From Actinomycetota bacterium (GTDB lineage: Bacteria; Actinomycetota; Thermoleophilia; Gaiellales; Gaiellaceae), in assembly GCA_003139545.1 (NCBI GenBank), contig PLJC01000012.1, positions 186,001 to 250,000 on the forward strand: DNA of 64,000 bases, given 5' to 3'. The position numbers and the translations under genes are program-made. The notes under the pieces were generated by a model. That model did no database searches and was not told the DNA's origin. It saw nothing but the letters and a program-made list of their open reading frames with translations. Positions 16,751-25,272 of this stretch are shown one piece after another; the first letter of the stretch is position 1, and the number at the start of each line of letters is the position of its first letter.

Positions 16751-17176
16751 CTACTCCTCCTCGTCCGAACGTACGTTCGCTTCAGGGGCCTCAGCGTACT
16801 CGACGGCAGGGACGACGGCCGCGGGTACGGGCGCGGGCGCCGGCGTCGGCGTCGGGGCTGCGTCCTGCGGCGGCGCGCTCGTGCGCGAGCCCTCGATGTG
16901 CTTGGTCGCCAGCTGGCGCAGGACGGCGTCGTCGATCTTGAGCACGCGGACGATTTCGTCCAGCGTCGCCGGGTCGCTCTCGAAGACGACGAGGTGGTAC
17001 ACGCCCTCGCTCTTCTTGGCGATCTCGTACGTGAGGCGGCGCCTGCCCCACGCGTCGTGGCTACGCCACGTGCCGCCGGAGCCCTCGACGAGCGCGCGCA
17101 GGCGCGCGACGAGCTCCTCCTGATGGGCCTCGGCCTGCTCGGGGTCGAGCAGCAACAGAATTTCGTATGTCGTCAC
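16751..17176 (-). CDS. rpsF: 30S ribosomal protein S6
   Basis: A 141-residue S6, which binds 16S rRNA together with S18. The GTG start gives [14 protein letters not shown], the standard N-terminus; [19 protein letters not shown] and the [15 protein letters not shown] helix follow. From about residue 98 there is an extra Ala/Pro-rich, then acidic tail ([11 protein letters not shown]), longer than in most S6 proteins. It is the first gene of the rpsF-ssb-rpsR-rplI-dnaB block. Its 3' end contains a LexA-like palindrome. Confidence 0.95.
   Translation of the reverse strand: MTTYEILLLLDPEQAEAHQEELVARLRALVEGSGGTWRSHDAWGRRRLTYEIAKKSEGVYHLVVFESDPATLDEIVRVLKIDDAVLRQLATKHIEGSRTSAPPQDAAPTPTPAPAPVPAAVVPAVEYAEAPEANVRSDEEE
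16766..16779. promoter_or_regulatory. Predicted LexA (SOS) box upstream of ssb
   Basis: CGAACGTACGTTCG is a perfect match to the Gram-positive LexA operator CGAAC-N4-GTTC(G) and a perfect palindrome. It lies within the last codons of rpsF, 18 bases upstream of the ssb ATG. The only other such site I noticed is the one in front of lexA at 37391-37404. Function is inferred from sequence and position. Confidence 0.65.
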
Positions 17177-17287
17177 TGTCCCGATGTCTCCTTCCCACGG
17201 TCTTAGTCGGCCCCGACTGCCTGTGTCGCTCGGGACCGAACGACACGCTGACGGGGCAGGAAGCAGCGCCCAATGTAGCATCGGGCC

Positions 17288-17551
17288 GTGCGACGGCTGT
17301 TCACGTGGGTTGCCGGCGCGGCGGGCGGGCTCGCCGCGTACCGGGCGGCGACGCGCCGGAAGCCTGCGCCCGAGGCGGTCCCCGCCGAGGTCGATCCGGT
17401 GCAGGAGCTCCGTGCAAAGCTCGCCGAGGCGCGGTCCGAGCCGGAGCCCGTGGCCGCCGAGCCTGCAGGTCCCGATGACCCCGACGCTCGCCGGCGAGAC
17501 GTCCACGAGCAAGCTCGCGCCGCGCTCGACGAGATGCGCGACGAAACGTAA
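17288..17551 (+). CDS. Small hypothetical protein with N-terminal hydrophobic segment
   Basis: An 87-residue protein starting at GTG, with a short glycine/alanine-rich hydrophobic segment (LFTWVAGAAGGLAAYRAA) followed by a Pro/Ala/Glu-rich linker and a charged helix at the end. It could be a small membrane-tethered protein. The family is not recognised. It is divergent from rpsF across 111 bases and convergent with the protease gene across 79 bases (17552-17630), where I see nothing definite. Confidence 0.5.
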   Translation: MRRLFTWVAGAAGGLAAYRAATRRKPAPEAVPAEVDPVQELRAKLAEARSEPEPVAAEPAGPDDPDARRRDVHEQARAALDEMRDET

Positions 17552-17630
17552 AGGCCGCTAGGGTCCGGCGCGGGGTCCGAGGTCGTGGCAGGGGAGCCGC
17601 AGCCTTTGCCTGCCTCGGCCCCCTTTACTG

Positions 17631-18620
17631 TTACTGCGGTGGGCCGCTTGCGAGCGTGAGTGACGCCGTGTGCGTTTGCCCGGAAGCGTCGCTCCACGTG
17701 AGCGTGACCTTGTCGCCGGGATGGTGCACGAGCAGCGCCGACACGAGCTTGGCCGGCGACGCGATCGAGCGTCCGTCGAGGGCGGTGAGCACGTCACCGG
17801 TGACGACGCCGGCTCGCGCGACGGGGCCGCCCGCGATGACGCCTCCGACGAGGACGCCGCCCGAGCCGAGTGCGCCCGCCGGCTGAGCCTGCACGCCGAG
17901 GAACGCCGTGCCGCCGACATGCACCTGCGTCGAGCCGTGTCCTGCCACGATCTGTTTCGCGAGGGAGACGGCGCGGTTGATCGGGATTGCGTACGCGTCG
18001 CTGGATCCTCGGAACGAGAAGCTCGCCGACGCGGCGCTGTCCATCCCGACCACGCGGCGTGCGCTGTCGAGCAGCGGGCCGCCGGAATCGCCCGGCTGGA
18101 GCGAGGCGTCCGTCTCGAGGAGGTCGACGAGCTGCACTGCACCGCCCTGGTCGTCGTTCACGGTGATCGTGCGTCCGAGCCCGGTGATCCGTCCGGTCGT
18201 CACCGTGAGCGCTCCCGTCCCGCCCGCATTGCCGACGGCGGTGACCGATTGCCCGCGGCGCAGCGTCGACGAGTTGCCGATCGACGCGGTGGCGAGCCCC
18301 GACGCATGCTGGAGCTGGAGGAGCGCGACATCCGCGGTCACGTCGTACCCGAGCACGCGCGCCGCATAGCTGCGCTTCGTCTGTGGGAGGACGACGTGGA
18401 TCGTCGTCGCTCCCCGGATGACGTGGTTGTTCGTCAGCACCTCGCCGTTCGACGTGAGGACGATCCCGGTGCCGGCCGCCTCGCCGTTCTCATAGGCGAG
18501 GTTCGTGTTCACGACGACGACGCCGGTCTGCACGGTCGAGCGCGCGGTGTGCGCGAGCGCGGCGTGCACGCCGACGACGAGGCCTGCGGCTGCGAGCAGG
18601 AGGGCGAATGCGCGCTTCAT
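17631..18620 (-). CDS. Secreted HtrA/DegP-like serine protease with PDZ domain
   Basis: A 329-residue extracytoplasmic trypsin-like protease. A signal peptide occupies residues 1-24. The catalytic triad is visible: H66 in VLTNNHVIRG, D97 in VTADVALLQL, and S179 in QPGDSGGPLL. A PDZ domain begins around residue 240 (FLGVQAQPAGALGSGGVLVG) and includes GDVLTALDGRSIASP. HtrA proteins degrade misfolded envelope proteins. The ATG before KRAFALLLAAA is preferred because it starts the signal peptide. tRNA-Sec lies upstream on the same strand. Confidence 0.92.
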   Translation of the reverse strand: MKRAFALLLAAAGLVVGVHAALAHTARSTVQTGVVVVNTNLAYENGEAAGTGIVLTSNGEVLTNNHVIRGATTIHVVLPQTKRSYAARVLGYDVTADVALLQLQHASGLATASIGNSSTLRRGQSVTAVGNAGGTGALTVTTGRITGLGRTITVNDDQGGAVQLVDLLETDASLQPGDSGGPLLDSARRVVGMDSAASASFSFRGSSDAYAIPINRAVSLAKQIVAGHGSTQVHVGGTAFLGVQAQPAGALGSGGVLVGGVIAGGPVARAGVVTGDVLTALDGRSIASPAKLVSALLVHHPGDKVTLTWSDASGQTHTASLTLASGPPQ

Positions 18621-18666
18621 CTCCCACCGGTATACCCACGGTCGCTGAGAAGGCACTAAGAGTGAA

Positions 18667-18758
18667 CGGAGCGGCGCCAGAGTCGAACTGACCTAGCGGT
18701 GGGTTACACCGCCGTACCGGTTTTGAAGACCAGCTGGGCCACCGGGCCCGGCCGCTCC
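18667..18758 (-). tRNA. selC: tRNA-Sec (anticodon TCA)
   Basis: A 92-base selenocysteine tRNA. The acceptor stem is 8 bp (GGAGCGGC with GCCGCTCC), the bacterial tRNA-Sec hallmark, with discriminator G. The anticodon stem-loop is CTGGT-CTTCAAA-ACCGG, so the anticodon is TCA and reads UGA. A long D stem (GGGCC/GGCCC), a large variable arm (GCGGTG with CCACCGC) and a T arm with TTCGACT complete it. CCA is not encoded. SelA charges it with selenium and SelB delivers it; both genes are at 25-29 kb on the same strand. Confidence 0.95.
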
Positions 18759-18768
18759 GGCGCGAAAC

Positions 18769-19167
18769 CTAGCTTTCCAGGTACCCGGTGTCCCAGCCGC
18801 CCTCGTAGGCGGCGCCGGGCTTGCTCCCGATCGAGAGCACGACCGTGTCCGGTTCCTGCGCCACTGCGACGCGTTCGGCGCCCGTGTCGCTGATGCAGAT
18901 GCACGTCCCCGCGGGCGCGTCGAGCTCGTCGCCGCCGACGGTGAACGTCGCGTGGCCGCTGAGCACGAGATAGAGCTCCTCGTGGCCGTTCTCGCTCTCG
19001 TTGTGCGGCTTGATCACCTCGTCGCCGGGGCCGCCACGCCAGGCGTTGATGCCGAAGGCGCTGATGCCGAAGTGATGCCGGATCGGAGCCCAGTACGGCC
19101 ACTGCTCCGCCGCGATGTCGTCGATGTGGGTCGACTGCCAGCCGCTCACGGAGCGATCTTCGCTCAC
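18769..19167 (-). CDS. Cupin domain protein
   Basis: A 132-residue single-domain cupin. The cupin metal motif appears as HNESENGHEELYLVLSG, with likely ligands H, H and E; the second motif, around PAGTCICISDTG, lacks the usual histidine. The N-terminus (WQSTHIDDIAAEQWPYWAPI) is of a type seen in small actinobacterial cupins. It may bind a small molecule or metal; the role is unknown. The GTG start overlaps the HAD hydrolase stop (GTGA), so the two are translationally coupled. Confidence 0.8.
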   Translation of the reverse strand: MSEDRSVSGWQSTHIDDIAAEQWPYWAPIRHHFGISAFGINAWRGGPGDEVIKPHNESENGHEELYLVLSGHATFTVGGDELDAPAGTCICISDTGAERVAVAQEPDTVVLSIGSKPGAAYEGGWDTGYLES

Positions 19168-19826
19168 GGGAAGCGCGCGAGCAAGTCGGCCGGGGGGAGA
19201 TCGGCGAGCGAGTCGAGCACGAGGTCGGCCTCCTCGAGGCCGAGGCTGCGCGTCACGTCGTTCGGGATGCCGACGCAGAAGATGCCTGCCGCCCGCGCGG
19301 CCCGGACGCCGTTCGGGGAGTCCTCGAAGGCGATCGCCTCCGCCGGCGGGACGCCGATCAGGTCGCACGCCTCGAGGTAGAGATCCGGTCTCGGCTTCGC
19401 GCGCGCGACGTCATGGTTCGCGGCGACGATCGCGTCCCAGCCGACGGCGCGCTCGAGGCGGGCGAGATGCATGTCGATCCAGCGGTTGCTCGAGCTGGAG
19501 ACGATCGCCCGCTTCAGGCCGCGACGCTCCGCCTCGGCGAGGTAGTCGGAGATTCCGGGCCGGAGCCCCTCCGTCTCGAGGAGCGTGAGCTCGTGCGCAC
19601 GGCGCAGCTCGTTCAGCTCCTCCTGCTCGAGCGGTGCACCGACGAGCTCCTCCAGGTGCCGCATCGGCTCCCACGGCGCTCCGATTGTGCCGATGAGCGT
19701 CGCCCACTGGTCCTCCGGCAGGTCGAAGCCGTGCTTCCGGTACAGCCATGCCCAGCCCTCGCGCGACGCCGACTCGGTGTCGATGATGAGGCCGTCGAAG
19801 TCGAAGAGAAAGGCGCGGATCGGCAC
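19164..19826 (-). CDS. HAD-superfamily hydrolase (beta-phosphoglucomutase/phosphatase-like)
   Basis: A 220-residue HAD subfamily IA protein. Motif I is FLFDFDGLIIDTE with the nucleophilic Asp, motif II is IVSSSSNRW, motif III lies around KPRPDLYLEA, and motif IV is AIAFEDSPNGVRAARAAG. Such proteins are sugar phosphatases or phosphoglucomutases. The substrate is unknown. The GTG start at 19826 leaves only 4 bases before the divergent hyuA start, so the two promoters must overlap the opposite genes or give leaderless mRNAs. Confidence 0.9.
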   Translation of the reverse strand: MPIRAFLFDFDGLIIDTESASREGWAWLYRKHGFDLPEDQWATLIGTIGAPWEPMRHLEELVGAPLEQEELNELRRAHELTLLETEGLRPGISDYLAEAERRGLKRAIVSSSSNRWIDMHLARLERAVGWDAIVAANHDVARAKPRPDLYLEACDLIGVPPAEAIAFEDSPNGVRAARAAGIFCVGIPNDVTRSLGLEEADLVLDSLADLPPADLLARFP

Positions 19827-19830
19827 GGCG

Positions 19831-21576
19831 ATGCAGAGTACGCGCGTGGCGATCCTGGGCGTCGACGTGGGCGGGACGTTCACGGATGCGGTGCTTCTCG
19901 ACGGCGGCCGCGTGCGCACGGCGAAGGTGCCGACCGCGGAACGCCAGGAGGAATCCGTGCTCGCCGCCGCGCGCGCGGTCGGTGCGCGGGACGTCGAGCG
20001 CTTCGCGCACGGGACGACGACGGCGACGAACGCGCTTCTCGAACGGCGCGGCGGGCGCACGGCATACGTCGGCAACGCAGGCTTCGAGCATCTTCTCCAC
20101 CTGCGCCGGCAGACGCGCGCGCATCTGTACCGCCTGTGTGCGCAGCATCCCGAGCCGCTCGTCCCGCTCGAGCGCTGCCACGGCGTGCGCGGCAGGCTCG
20201 GCCCGGCGGGCGAGCTCGAGCCGCTCGGAGAGATCCCCGACATCGGCGACGTCGACGCGGTGGCCGTCTGTCTCTTGTTCTCGTTTCGCGATGCGTCCCA
20301 CGAGCGCGCGGTCGCAGGTGAGCTACGCAGACGCCATCCCGGCGTCCACGTAGTCGCGTCGCACGAGCTCGCGCCCGAGTTCCGCGAGTACGAGCGCGCG
20401 TCGACCGTGGCTGCGGATGCGTATCTCGCTCCCGTCGCGGCGCGCTACCTCTCGGCGCTCGCGGACGCTGCTGGAGCAGCAGGCCTTCCGGAGCCGCTCG
20501 TGATGCTCTCCTCGGGTGGGGTGGCCACGCTGGCGGAGGCGTCGGCGCACCCGGCGACGATTCTCGTCTCCGGCCCCGCTGCCGGCGTGGTCGGCGCGGG
20601 CCTCGTCGCGCGTCGCGCGGGCTTCGCCGACGCGATCGCGTTCGACATGGGCGGGACCTCGACCGACGTCTGCCTCCTGCCCGGCGGCCGCGCGGCCCGC
20701 GTCGCGGAACGGGACGTCGGCGGCCTGCCGATCCGTCTCCCTTCGGTGGACCTGCACACGGTCGGCGCCGGCGGAGGCTCACTCGTGCGCGTCGACGCCG
20801 GTGGCGCCATCCACGTCGGACCGGAGAGCGCGGGCGCACATCCAGGGCCTGCGTGTTACGGCGCGGGCGGCGGTGCGACGGTCACCGACGCGAACCTCCT
20901 GCTCGGCCGTCTTCCGGGCGAGCTGCCGGGCGGTCTCGTCCTCGACCGCGACGCTGCCGCGGCGGCACTCGCCGGCGTCGACCCGGCTGCGGTCGTCGAG
21001 GTGGTGAACGCGGAGATGCTGCGCGCGCTCCGCGTCGTCTCCGTCGAGCGCGGCCACGATCCGCGCGACTTCGCGCTCGTCGCGTTCGGCGGCGCCGGGC
21101 CGCTGCATGCGTGTGCACTCGCCGAGGAGCTCGGGATCGCGACCGTGCTTGTGCCCGAGGCGGCCGGCGTGCTGTCGGCGCTCGGTCTCGTCGCCGGCGA
21201 CGAGCGCCGCGACCGCGTCGTCTCACACGTGCGGCCACTCGCCGAGGTGTCGGACCTGCCGCAGGACGGCGAGGCGGACTTGCGCTACCGCGGTCAGTCG
21301 TTCGAGCTGACCGTGCCGTTGCAACGCGACCTCGCGGGCGCGTTCCACCGTGCGCACGCGGACCGGTACGGGTACAGCGACGCGTCGCGGGAGATCGAGC
21401 TCGTCGCCGTGCGCACCGCGGACATCGTCCCTGGCTCCGCGATCGACCTGCACGCGACCGCGAGCCGCACGGTCTCGGGGCCGGAGCTCGTCGAGTTGCC
21501 CGGAGCCACGTGCTGGGTCCCGGACGGCTGGAGCGGCGAGACGAACGACGACGGGACGTTGGTGTTGAGCCGGTGA
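19831..21576 (+). CDS. hyuA: Hydantoinase A / 5-oxoprolinase-type subunit
   Basis: A 581-residue ATP-dependent hydantoinase/oxoprolinase A subunit with an acetate-kinase-like fold. The N-terminal phosphate loop is ILGVDVGGTFTDAVLL; HGTTTATNALLER and the later IAFDMGGTSTDVCLL with GAGGGSLVRVDAGGAIHVGP are diagnostic. With HyuB it opens a cyclic amide such as a hydantoin or 5-oxoproline at the cost of ATP, or acts in a related carboxylase. ATG 19831 is used; GTG 19846 is an alternative. It overlaps hyuB by GTGA. Confidence 0.92.
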   Translation: MQSTRVAILGVDVGGTFTDAVLLDGGRVRTAKVPTAERQEESVLAAARAVGARDVERFAHGTTTATNALLERRGGRTAYVGNAGFEHLLHLRRQTRAHLYRLCAQHPEPLVPLERCHGVRGRLGPAGELEPLGEIPDIGDVDAVAVCLLFSFRDASHERAVAGELRRRHPGVHVVASHELAPEFREYERASTVAADAYLAPVAARYLSALADAAGAAGLPEPLVMLSSGGVATLAEASAHPATILVSGPAAGVVGAGLVARRAGFADAIAFDMGGTSTDVCLLPGGRAARVAERDVGGLPIRLPSVDLHTVGAGGGSLVRVDAGGAIHVGPESAGAHPGPACYGAGGGATVTDANLLLGRLPGELPGGLVLDRDAAAAALAGVDPAAVVEVVNAEMLRALRVVSVERGHDPRDFALVAFGGAGPLHACALAEELGIATVLVPEAAGVLSALGLVAGDERRDRVVSHVRPLAEVSDLPQDGEADLRYRGQSFELTVPLQRDLAGAFHRAHADRYGYSDASREIELVAVRTADIVPGSAIDLHATASRTVSGPELVELPGATCWVPDGWSGETNDDGTLVLSR

Positions 21577-23039
21577 ACGTCGAGCTGCAAGTCATCGGGA
21601 GCTCGCTCCGCGCAGTCGCGGAGGAGATGGGCGCCGTCCTCATCCGGTCCGCGTTCTCGGCGAACATCAAGGAGCGGCGCGACTGCTCGACGGCGCTCTT
21701 CGACGAGCGCGGGCGCATGGTCGTCCAGGCCGAGCACATCCCCGTGCACCTCGGTGCGATGCCCGACGCGGTCGCTGCCGTCATGACGCTGCCCGGCGAC
21801 TTCTGGATCCTCAACGACCCGTATACGGGCGGCACGCACCTGCCCGACGTCACGCTCGTGTCGCGCACGGCGCTCGGCTATGCCGTCTCGCGCGCGCATC
21901 ACGCCGACGTCGGCGGGATGGAGCCTGCCAGCCTGCCCGCGTTCTCGCGCGAGCTGTACCAGGAGGGGCTGATCATTCCGCCGACGCCGCTCACCGACGA
22001 GGTGATCGACCTCTTCGTCGCCAACGCGCGCAACCCCGACGAGCGGCGCGGCGACCTGCGCGCGCAGATCGCCGCGCACCGGCTGGCGGAGGCGCGTATC
22101 GACGAGCTCTGCGCCCGGCGTGGGCGCGAGCGCGTGGCGGCGGCGATGGACGAGCTGTACGCGTACTCGGAGCGCATGGTGCGCGCCGCGATCGCGCGGC
22201 TTGCGGACGGGACGCGCTCCGCCGAGGACGTCGTCGAGGCGGTCGACGGCGAGCTGACCATTCGCGCGACGGTCGAGATCGACGGCGAGGAGATCCGCAT
22301 CGACTTCACGGGGACGAGTGCGCAGGACGCGTACAACCTCAACTGCCCGCTCGCGGTGACGAAGTCGGCGTGCTACTTCGTCGTCCGCTGCCTCACCGAG
22401 CCCGATCTACCAGCCTCCGGCGGCGCTTTTGCCCCTGTGACGGTGACCGCGCCCGAAGGATGTCTCGTCAACGCGCGGCGTCCTGCGGCCGTCGTCGCCG
22501 GCAACACGGAGACGTCGTCGCGCATCGTCGACGTCGTGTTCGCGGCGTTCGGGGAGTACGCGCAGGGACAGGGGACGATGAACAACGTCGCGCTCGGCAA
22601 CGAGCGCTTCACCTACTACGAGACGATCGGCGGCGGCCAGGGCGCGTGCGCCGACGGTGACGGGCCGAGCGGCGTGCACGTCGCCATGTCGAACACGCTC
22701 ATCACGCCGGTCGAGGCGCTCGAGCTCTCGTATCCGCTACGCGTGGAGCGCTGGCACCTGCGCGAGGGGTCCGGCGGCGAAGGCGCGCACCGCGGCGGCG
22801 ACGGCGTCGTGCGCGAGCTGCGGGTGCTCGAGGATTGCCGCCTCTCGGTGCTCGCAGAGCGACGCGCGCACGGGCCGCGCGGCGCCGCGGGAGGAGCCGA
22901 CGGCGCAGCGGGCCGCACGCTCGTCAACGGGGAGGAGCAGCCGGCAAAGGTGACGACGGCGCTGCAGGCGGGCGATCTCGTTCGGATAGAGACGCCGGGC
23001 GGCGGCGGATTCGGCCTAGCGTCGCCGCCTGGACAATGA
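21573..23039 (+). CDS. hyuB: Hydantoinase B / 5-oxoprolinase-type subunit
   Basis: A 488-residue B subunit, translationally coupled to hyuA by a GTGA overlap. Diagnostic segments are MGAVLIRSAFSANIKERRDCS, HIPVHLGAMP, ILNDPYTGGTHLPDVTLV and HHADVGG, with a C-terminal part ending in IETPGGGGFG. These line the metal and substrate site in the family. Its last 116 bases overlap the convergent membrane protein gene at 22924. The exact cyclic amide substrate cannot be told from sequence. Confidence 0.92.
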   Translation: MNVELQVIGSSLRAVAEEMGAVLIRSAFSANIKERRDCSTALFDERGRMVVQAEHIPVHLGAMPDAVAAVMTLPGDFWILNDPYTGGTHLPDVTLVSRTALGYAVSRAHHADVGGMEPASLPAFSRELYQEGLIIPPTPLTDEVIDLFVANARNPDERRGDLRAQIAAHRLAEARIDELCARRGRERVAAAMDELYAYSERMVRAAIARLADGTRSAEDVVEAVDGELTIRATVEIDGEEIRIDFTGTSAQDAYNLNCPLAVTKSACYFVVRCLTEPDLPASGGAFAPVTVTAPEGCLVNARRPAAVVAGNTETSSRIVDVVFAAFGEYAQGQGTMNNVALGNERFTYYETIGGGQGACADGDGPSGVHVAMSNTLITPVEALELSYPLRVERWHLREGSGGEGAHRGGDGVVRELRVLEDCRLSVLAERRAHGPRGAAGGADGAAGRTLVNGEEQPAKVTTALQAGDLVRIETPGGGGFGLASPPGQ

Positions 23040-23736
23040 GCGCGGCGGCGATCGCGCTCGCGAACGCGCCCGCAGTCCCGATACGAGGAAGCACGAGCCC
23101 GAGCACCGAGTAGAACGCCGTGAACGAGAAGAGGCCGACGAGCAGCCCGCGCAGCAGGCCGACGGCGGCGGCGCGTCCTTCCAGCCGGTGCGCGAACGCG
23201 GCGAGCACCGCCGAGTAGAGCGGATACACCGCGAGCAGGCCCGTGAGGCGCGCGCCGATCGTCGTTGCCGACGCGGTGAGGATGAGGACGACGCCGGTCG
23301 CCACGACCGCACGCGCAGGCAGATCCCACCGCGGCGCGCGCACGGACGTCTCCGTCCGCGCCGGGAACGGCGGCAGCACGAGCAGCGCGAGCACGAGCGC
23401 GACCGGAACGAGTCCGAGCAGGAGCGCGAGCGGGGCGGCGTGCACGGCCGCCGCGGCCGCAGCGAAACCGAGCGTCGCCCACACGAGCGGGAGGCGGCCG
23501 CCGAGCGCATAGCCGACGCAGAACGCCGCCTCCGCGATCGCGCCCGAGAGCGACCCGACCGCCGTTCGCGCGGCGAAGTGCCGGCCGTGCTCGAGCGTGA
23601 GGAGGAAGACGAGCGGCCCCGACGTCAGCGGCAGCCCGATGAGCCAGCCCGAGATGGCGCCACCCCAGCGGCGGCCGGCGAGCGTCGCGCCGATCATCAC
23701 CGCAGGCGTGAGCGTGAGCTTCAGGGCCAGGACCAC
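22924..23736 (-). CDS. Multi-pass membrane protein of unknown function
   Basis: A 270-residue protein with about eight or nine hydrophobic helices, beginning VLALKLTLTPAVMIGATLAG. I do not recognise the family; a GGAISGWLIGLPLTSGP segment resembles small uncharacterised bacterial permeases. The last 30 residues are a basic, Pro-rich cytoplasmic tail and overlap hyuB by 116 bases on the other strand. Its GTG start is 12 bases from the divergent nitrilase gene, so a shared promoter region must lie inside the genes. Confidence 0.75.
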   Translation of the reverse strand: MVLALKLTLTPAVMIGATLAGRRWGGAISGWLIGLPLTSGPLVFLLTLEHGRHFAARTAVGSLSGAIAEAAFCVGYALGGRLPLVWATLGFAAAAAAVHAAPLALLLGLVPVALVLALLVLPPFPARTETSVRAPRWDLPARAVVATGVVLILTASATTIGARLTGLLAVYPLYSAVLAAFAHRLEGRAAAVGLLRGLLVGLFSFTAFYSVLGLVLPRIGTAGAFASAIAAALIVQAATLGRIRRRPASLSERDRPPAAPSSPLPAAPPR

Positions 23737-23748
23737 TAGGGTTCAAGT

Positions 23749-24705
23749 ATGGAGCGCGCCGTCACCGTCGCCTGCGTGCAGGCGGAGCCGGTCATCCTCG
23801 ATCGCGAGCGCACGCTCGACAAGCTCGAGGGGCTCGCGGCGGAGGCCGCCGGCAGGGGCGCCGAGCTCGTCGTCTTTCCGGAGACGTTCGTTCCGGTGTA
23901 CCCGTCGTCGCGCTGGGCGAAGGCGTTCGCCGGCTGGGAGAACGACGGCGCGAAGGAGACGTTCGCGCGTATCGCGCAGAACTCCATCGCCGTCGGCTCA
24001 CCGTCCGAGCAGCGGCTCGCCGCATGCGCGCGCGAGCTCGGCATCTGGCTCGTCACCGGCGTGAACGAGGTCGAGACCGAGCGACCGGGGACGATCTACA
24101 ACGCGCTCCTCTACCACGCGCCCGACGGCTCGCTCGCGCTCCATCACCGCAAGCTCGTCCCGACGAACCACGAGCGGCTCATCTGGGGACAGGGCGACGG
24201 GCGCGGGCTCAACGCGGTCGAGACCGGCTTCGGCCGGGTCGGCGGCCTCATCTGCTGGGAGAACTACATGCCGCTCGCGCGATTCGCCCTGTACGAGTCA
24301 GGCGTCGAGATCTACGTCGCGTCCACCGCCGACGACGGCGACGCGTGGCAGTCGACGCTCGTGCACATCGCGCGCGAGAGCCGGTCGTATGTCGTCTCGC
24401 CGTCCGCGTTCCAGCGCGCGTCCTCGTATCCCGACGACTTCCCGCTCCGGGCGGAGCTCGACGGCGCCGGCGTGATCGGCCGCGGCGGAAGCGCGATCCT
24501 CGCGCCTGACGGCTCCTATCTCGCCGGGCCGCTGTACGACGAGGAGGGGATCCTGTACGCCGAGCTCGATCCGGGCCGGCTGCTCGCGGAGCGGCAGCGC
24601 TTCGACCCGGTCGGGCACTACCACCGGCCGGACGTGCTCCGGTTCGGTGTCAGTCCTTCGGCGCGCGCGGGCGATGTGACGCCGAGTACACGTCCTTCCG
24701 CCTGA
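23749..24705 (+). CDS. Nitrilase / carbon-nitrogen hydrolase
   Basis: A 318-residue nitrilase-superfamily enzyme. The catalytic triad is E45 (VVFPETFVP), K135 (HHRKLVPTN) and C169 (GLICWENYM). The length and the LICWEN motif fit branch 1 nitrilases, which convert nitriles to acids and ammonia, sometimes with hydratase activity. The first residues, ERAVTVACVQAEPVI, are typical. Its 3' end overlaps the convergent SnoaL-like gene by 56 bases. It may process nitrogenous substrates alongside hyuAB, but this is only inference from position. Confidence 0.92.
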   Translation: MERAVTVACVQAEPVILDRERTLDKLEGLAAEAAGRGAELVVFPETFVPVYPSSRWAKAFAGWENDGAKETFARIAQNSIAVGSPSEQRLAACARELGIWLVTGVNEVETERPGTIYNALLYHAPDGSLALHHRKLVPTNHERLIWGQGDGRGLNAVETGFGRVGGLICWENYMPLARFALYESGVEIYVASTADDGDAWQSTLVHIARESRSYVVSPSAFQRASSYPDDFPLRAELDGAGVIGRGGSAILAPDGSYLAGPLYDEEGILYAELDPGRLLAERQRFDPVGHYHRPDVLRFGVSPSARAGDVTPSTRPSA

Positions 24706-25030
24706 TCAGCCCGTCCTCGATCGGAAAGACGTCGACGCCGTCCCACTCGACGCCGCGCGCGCTCGCCGTCCATTCGCAGACGGCGAAGTCGTCGCCGACG
24801 CGCAGGCTGACCGTCGAGAACCGAAGGTCGGGGTTGTTGCGGAAGATGGCCGCGATGTGCTCGCGCACGGCGTCGGCGCCTTCGGCGCGCTCGTCGGCGG
24901 TGTGGTTGTGGAAGACGACGCCCGGATGGTGCATGGACGAGATCGTGTCGACGTCCTGCGCGTTCCACGCGTCGTTGTAGCGCTTGATCAGCTCGCGAAC
25001 TTCCACCGCTGTAAGTGTCTCACGACTCAC
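24650..25030 (-). CDS. SnoaL-like / NTF2-fold protein
   Basis: A 126-residue protein of the SnoaL-like or ketosteroid isomerase-like fold. Typical features are LIKRYNDAWNAQDVDTISSM, then FHNHTADERAEGADAVREHI and a sheet ending in FPIEDGLIRRKDVYS. Members range from polyketide cyclases to simple binding proteins, so function is open. The GTG start at 25030 overlaps the stop of the small membrane gene (GTGA). It is the last gene of the selA-selB operon as drawn. Its 3' end overlaps the nitrilase gene. Confidence 0.8.
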   Translation of the reverse strand: MSRETLTAVEVRELIKRYNDAWNAQDVDTISSMHHPGVVFHNHTADERAEGADAVREHIAAIFRNNPDLRFSTVSLRVGDDFAVCEWTASARGVEWDGVDVFPIEDGLIRRKDVYSASHRPRAPKD

Positions 25031-25272
25031 CAGCGGGAGGTGTCGCCCCGCCGCGGATTCGTGTACGGCACCAGCCAGAGCAGGGCGGCCGCGAGGCACC
25101 AGATCAGCGCGGCGCCGAGGATTCCGGCGGGTCGCGCCACGCCGACGAGGCAGAGCGCGCCACCGGTCGCGAGCACGACGACGTTCCCGACGAGGAGGAG
25201 GCGGATGACCATGAGCGCGACGGGGCTCTGCGTCTTCGACCACCGGGCGGGGGATAGCGCCGCCGGCATCAT
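25027..25272 (-). CDS. Small two-helix membrane protein in the sel operon
   Basis: An 81-residue protein with two hydrophobic helices (about residues 18-42 and 45-68). The first ATG overlaps the selB stop (ATGA), and its own stop overlaps the SnoaL-like start. The family is not recognised. Position in the selenocysteine operon might mean a related role, but small membrane proteins are often passengers. Confidence 0.6.
   Translation of the reverse strand: MMPAALSPARWSKTQSPVALMVIRLLLVGNVVVLATGGALCLVGVARPAGILGAALIWCLAAALLWLVPYTNPRRGDTSRW

Noticed and set aside
23188..23739. Open frame antisense to the membrane protein at 22924
   Set aside because: The product is almost only charged residues (RERERD-type runs), the mirror image of hydrophobic codons.
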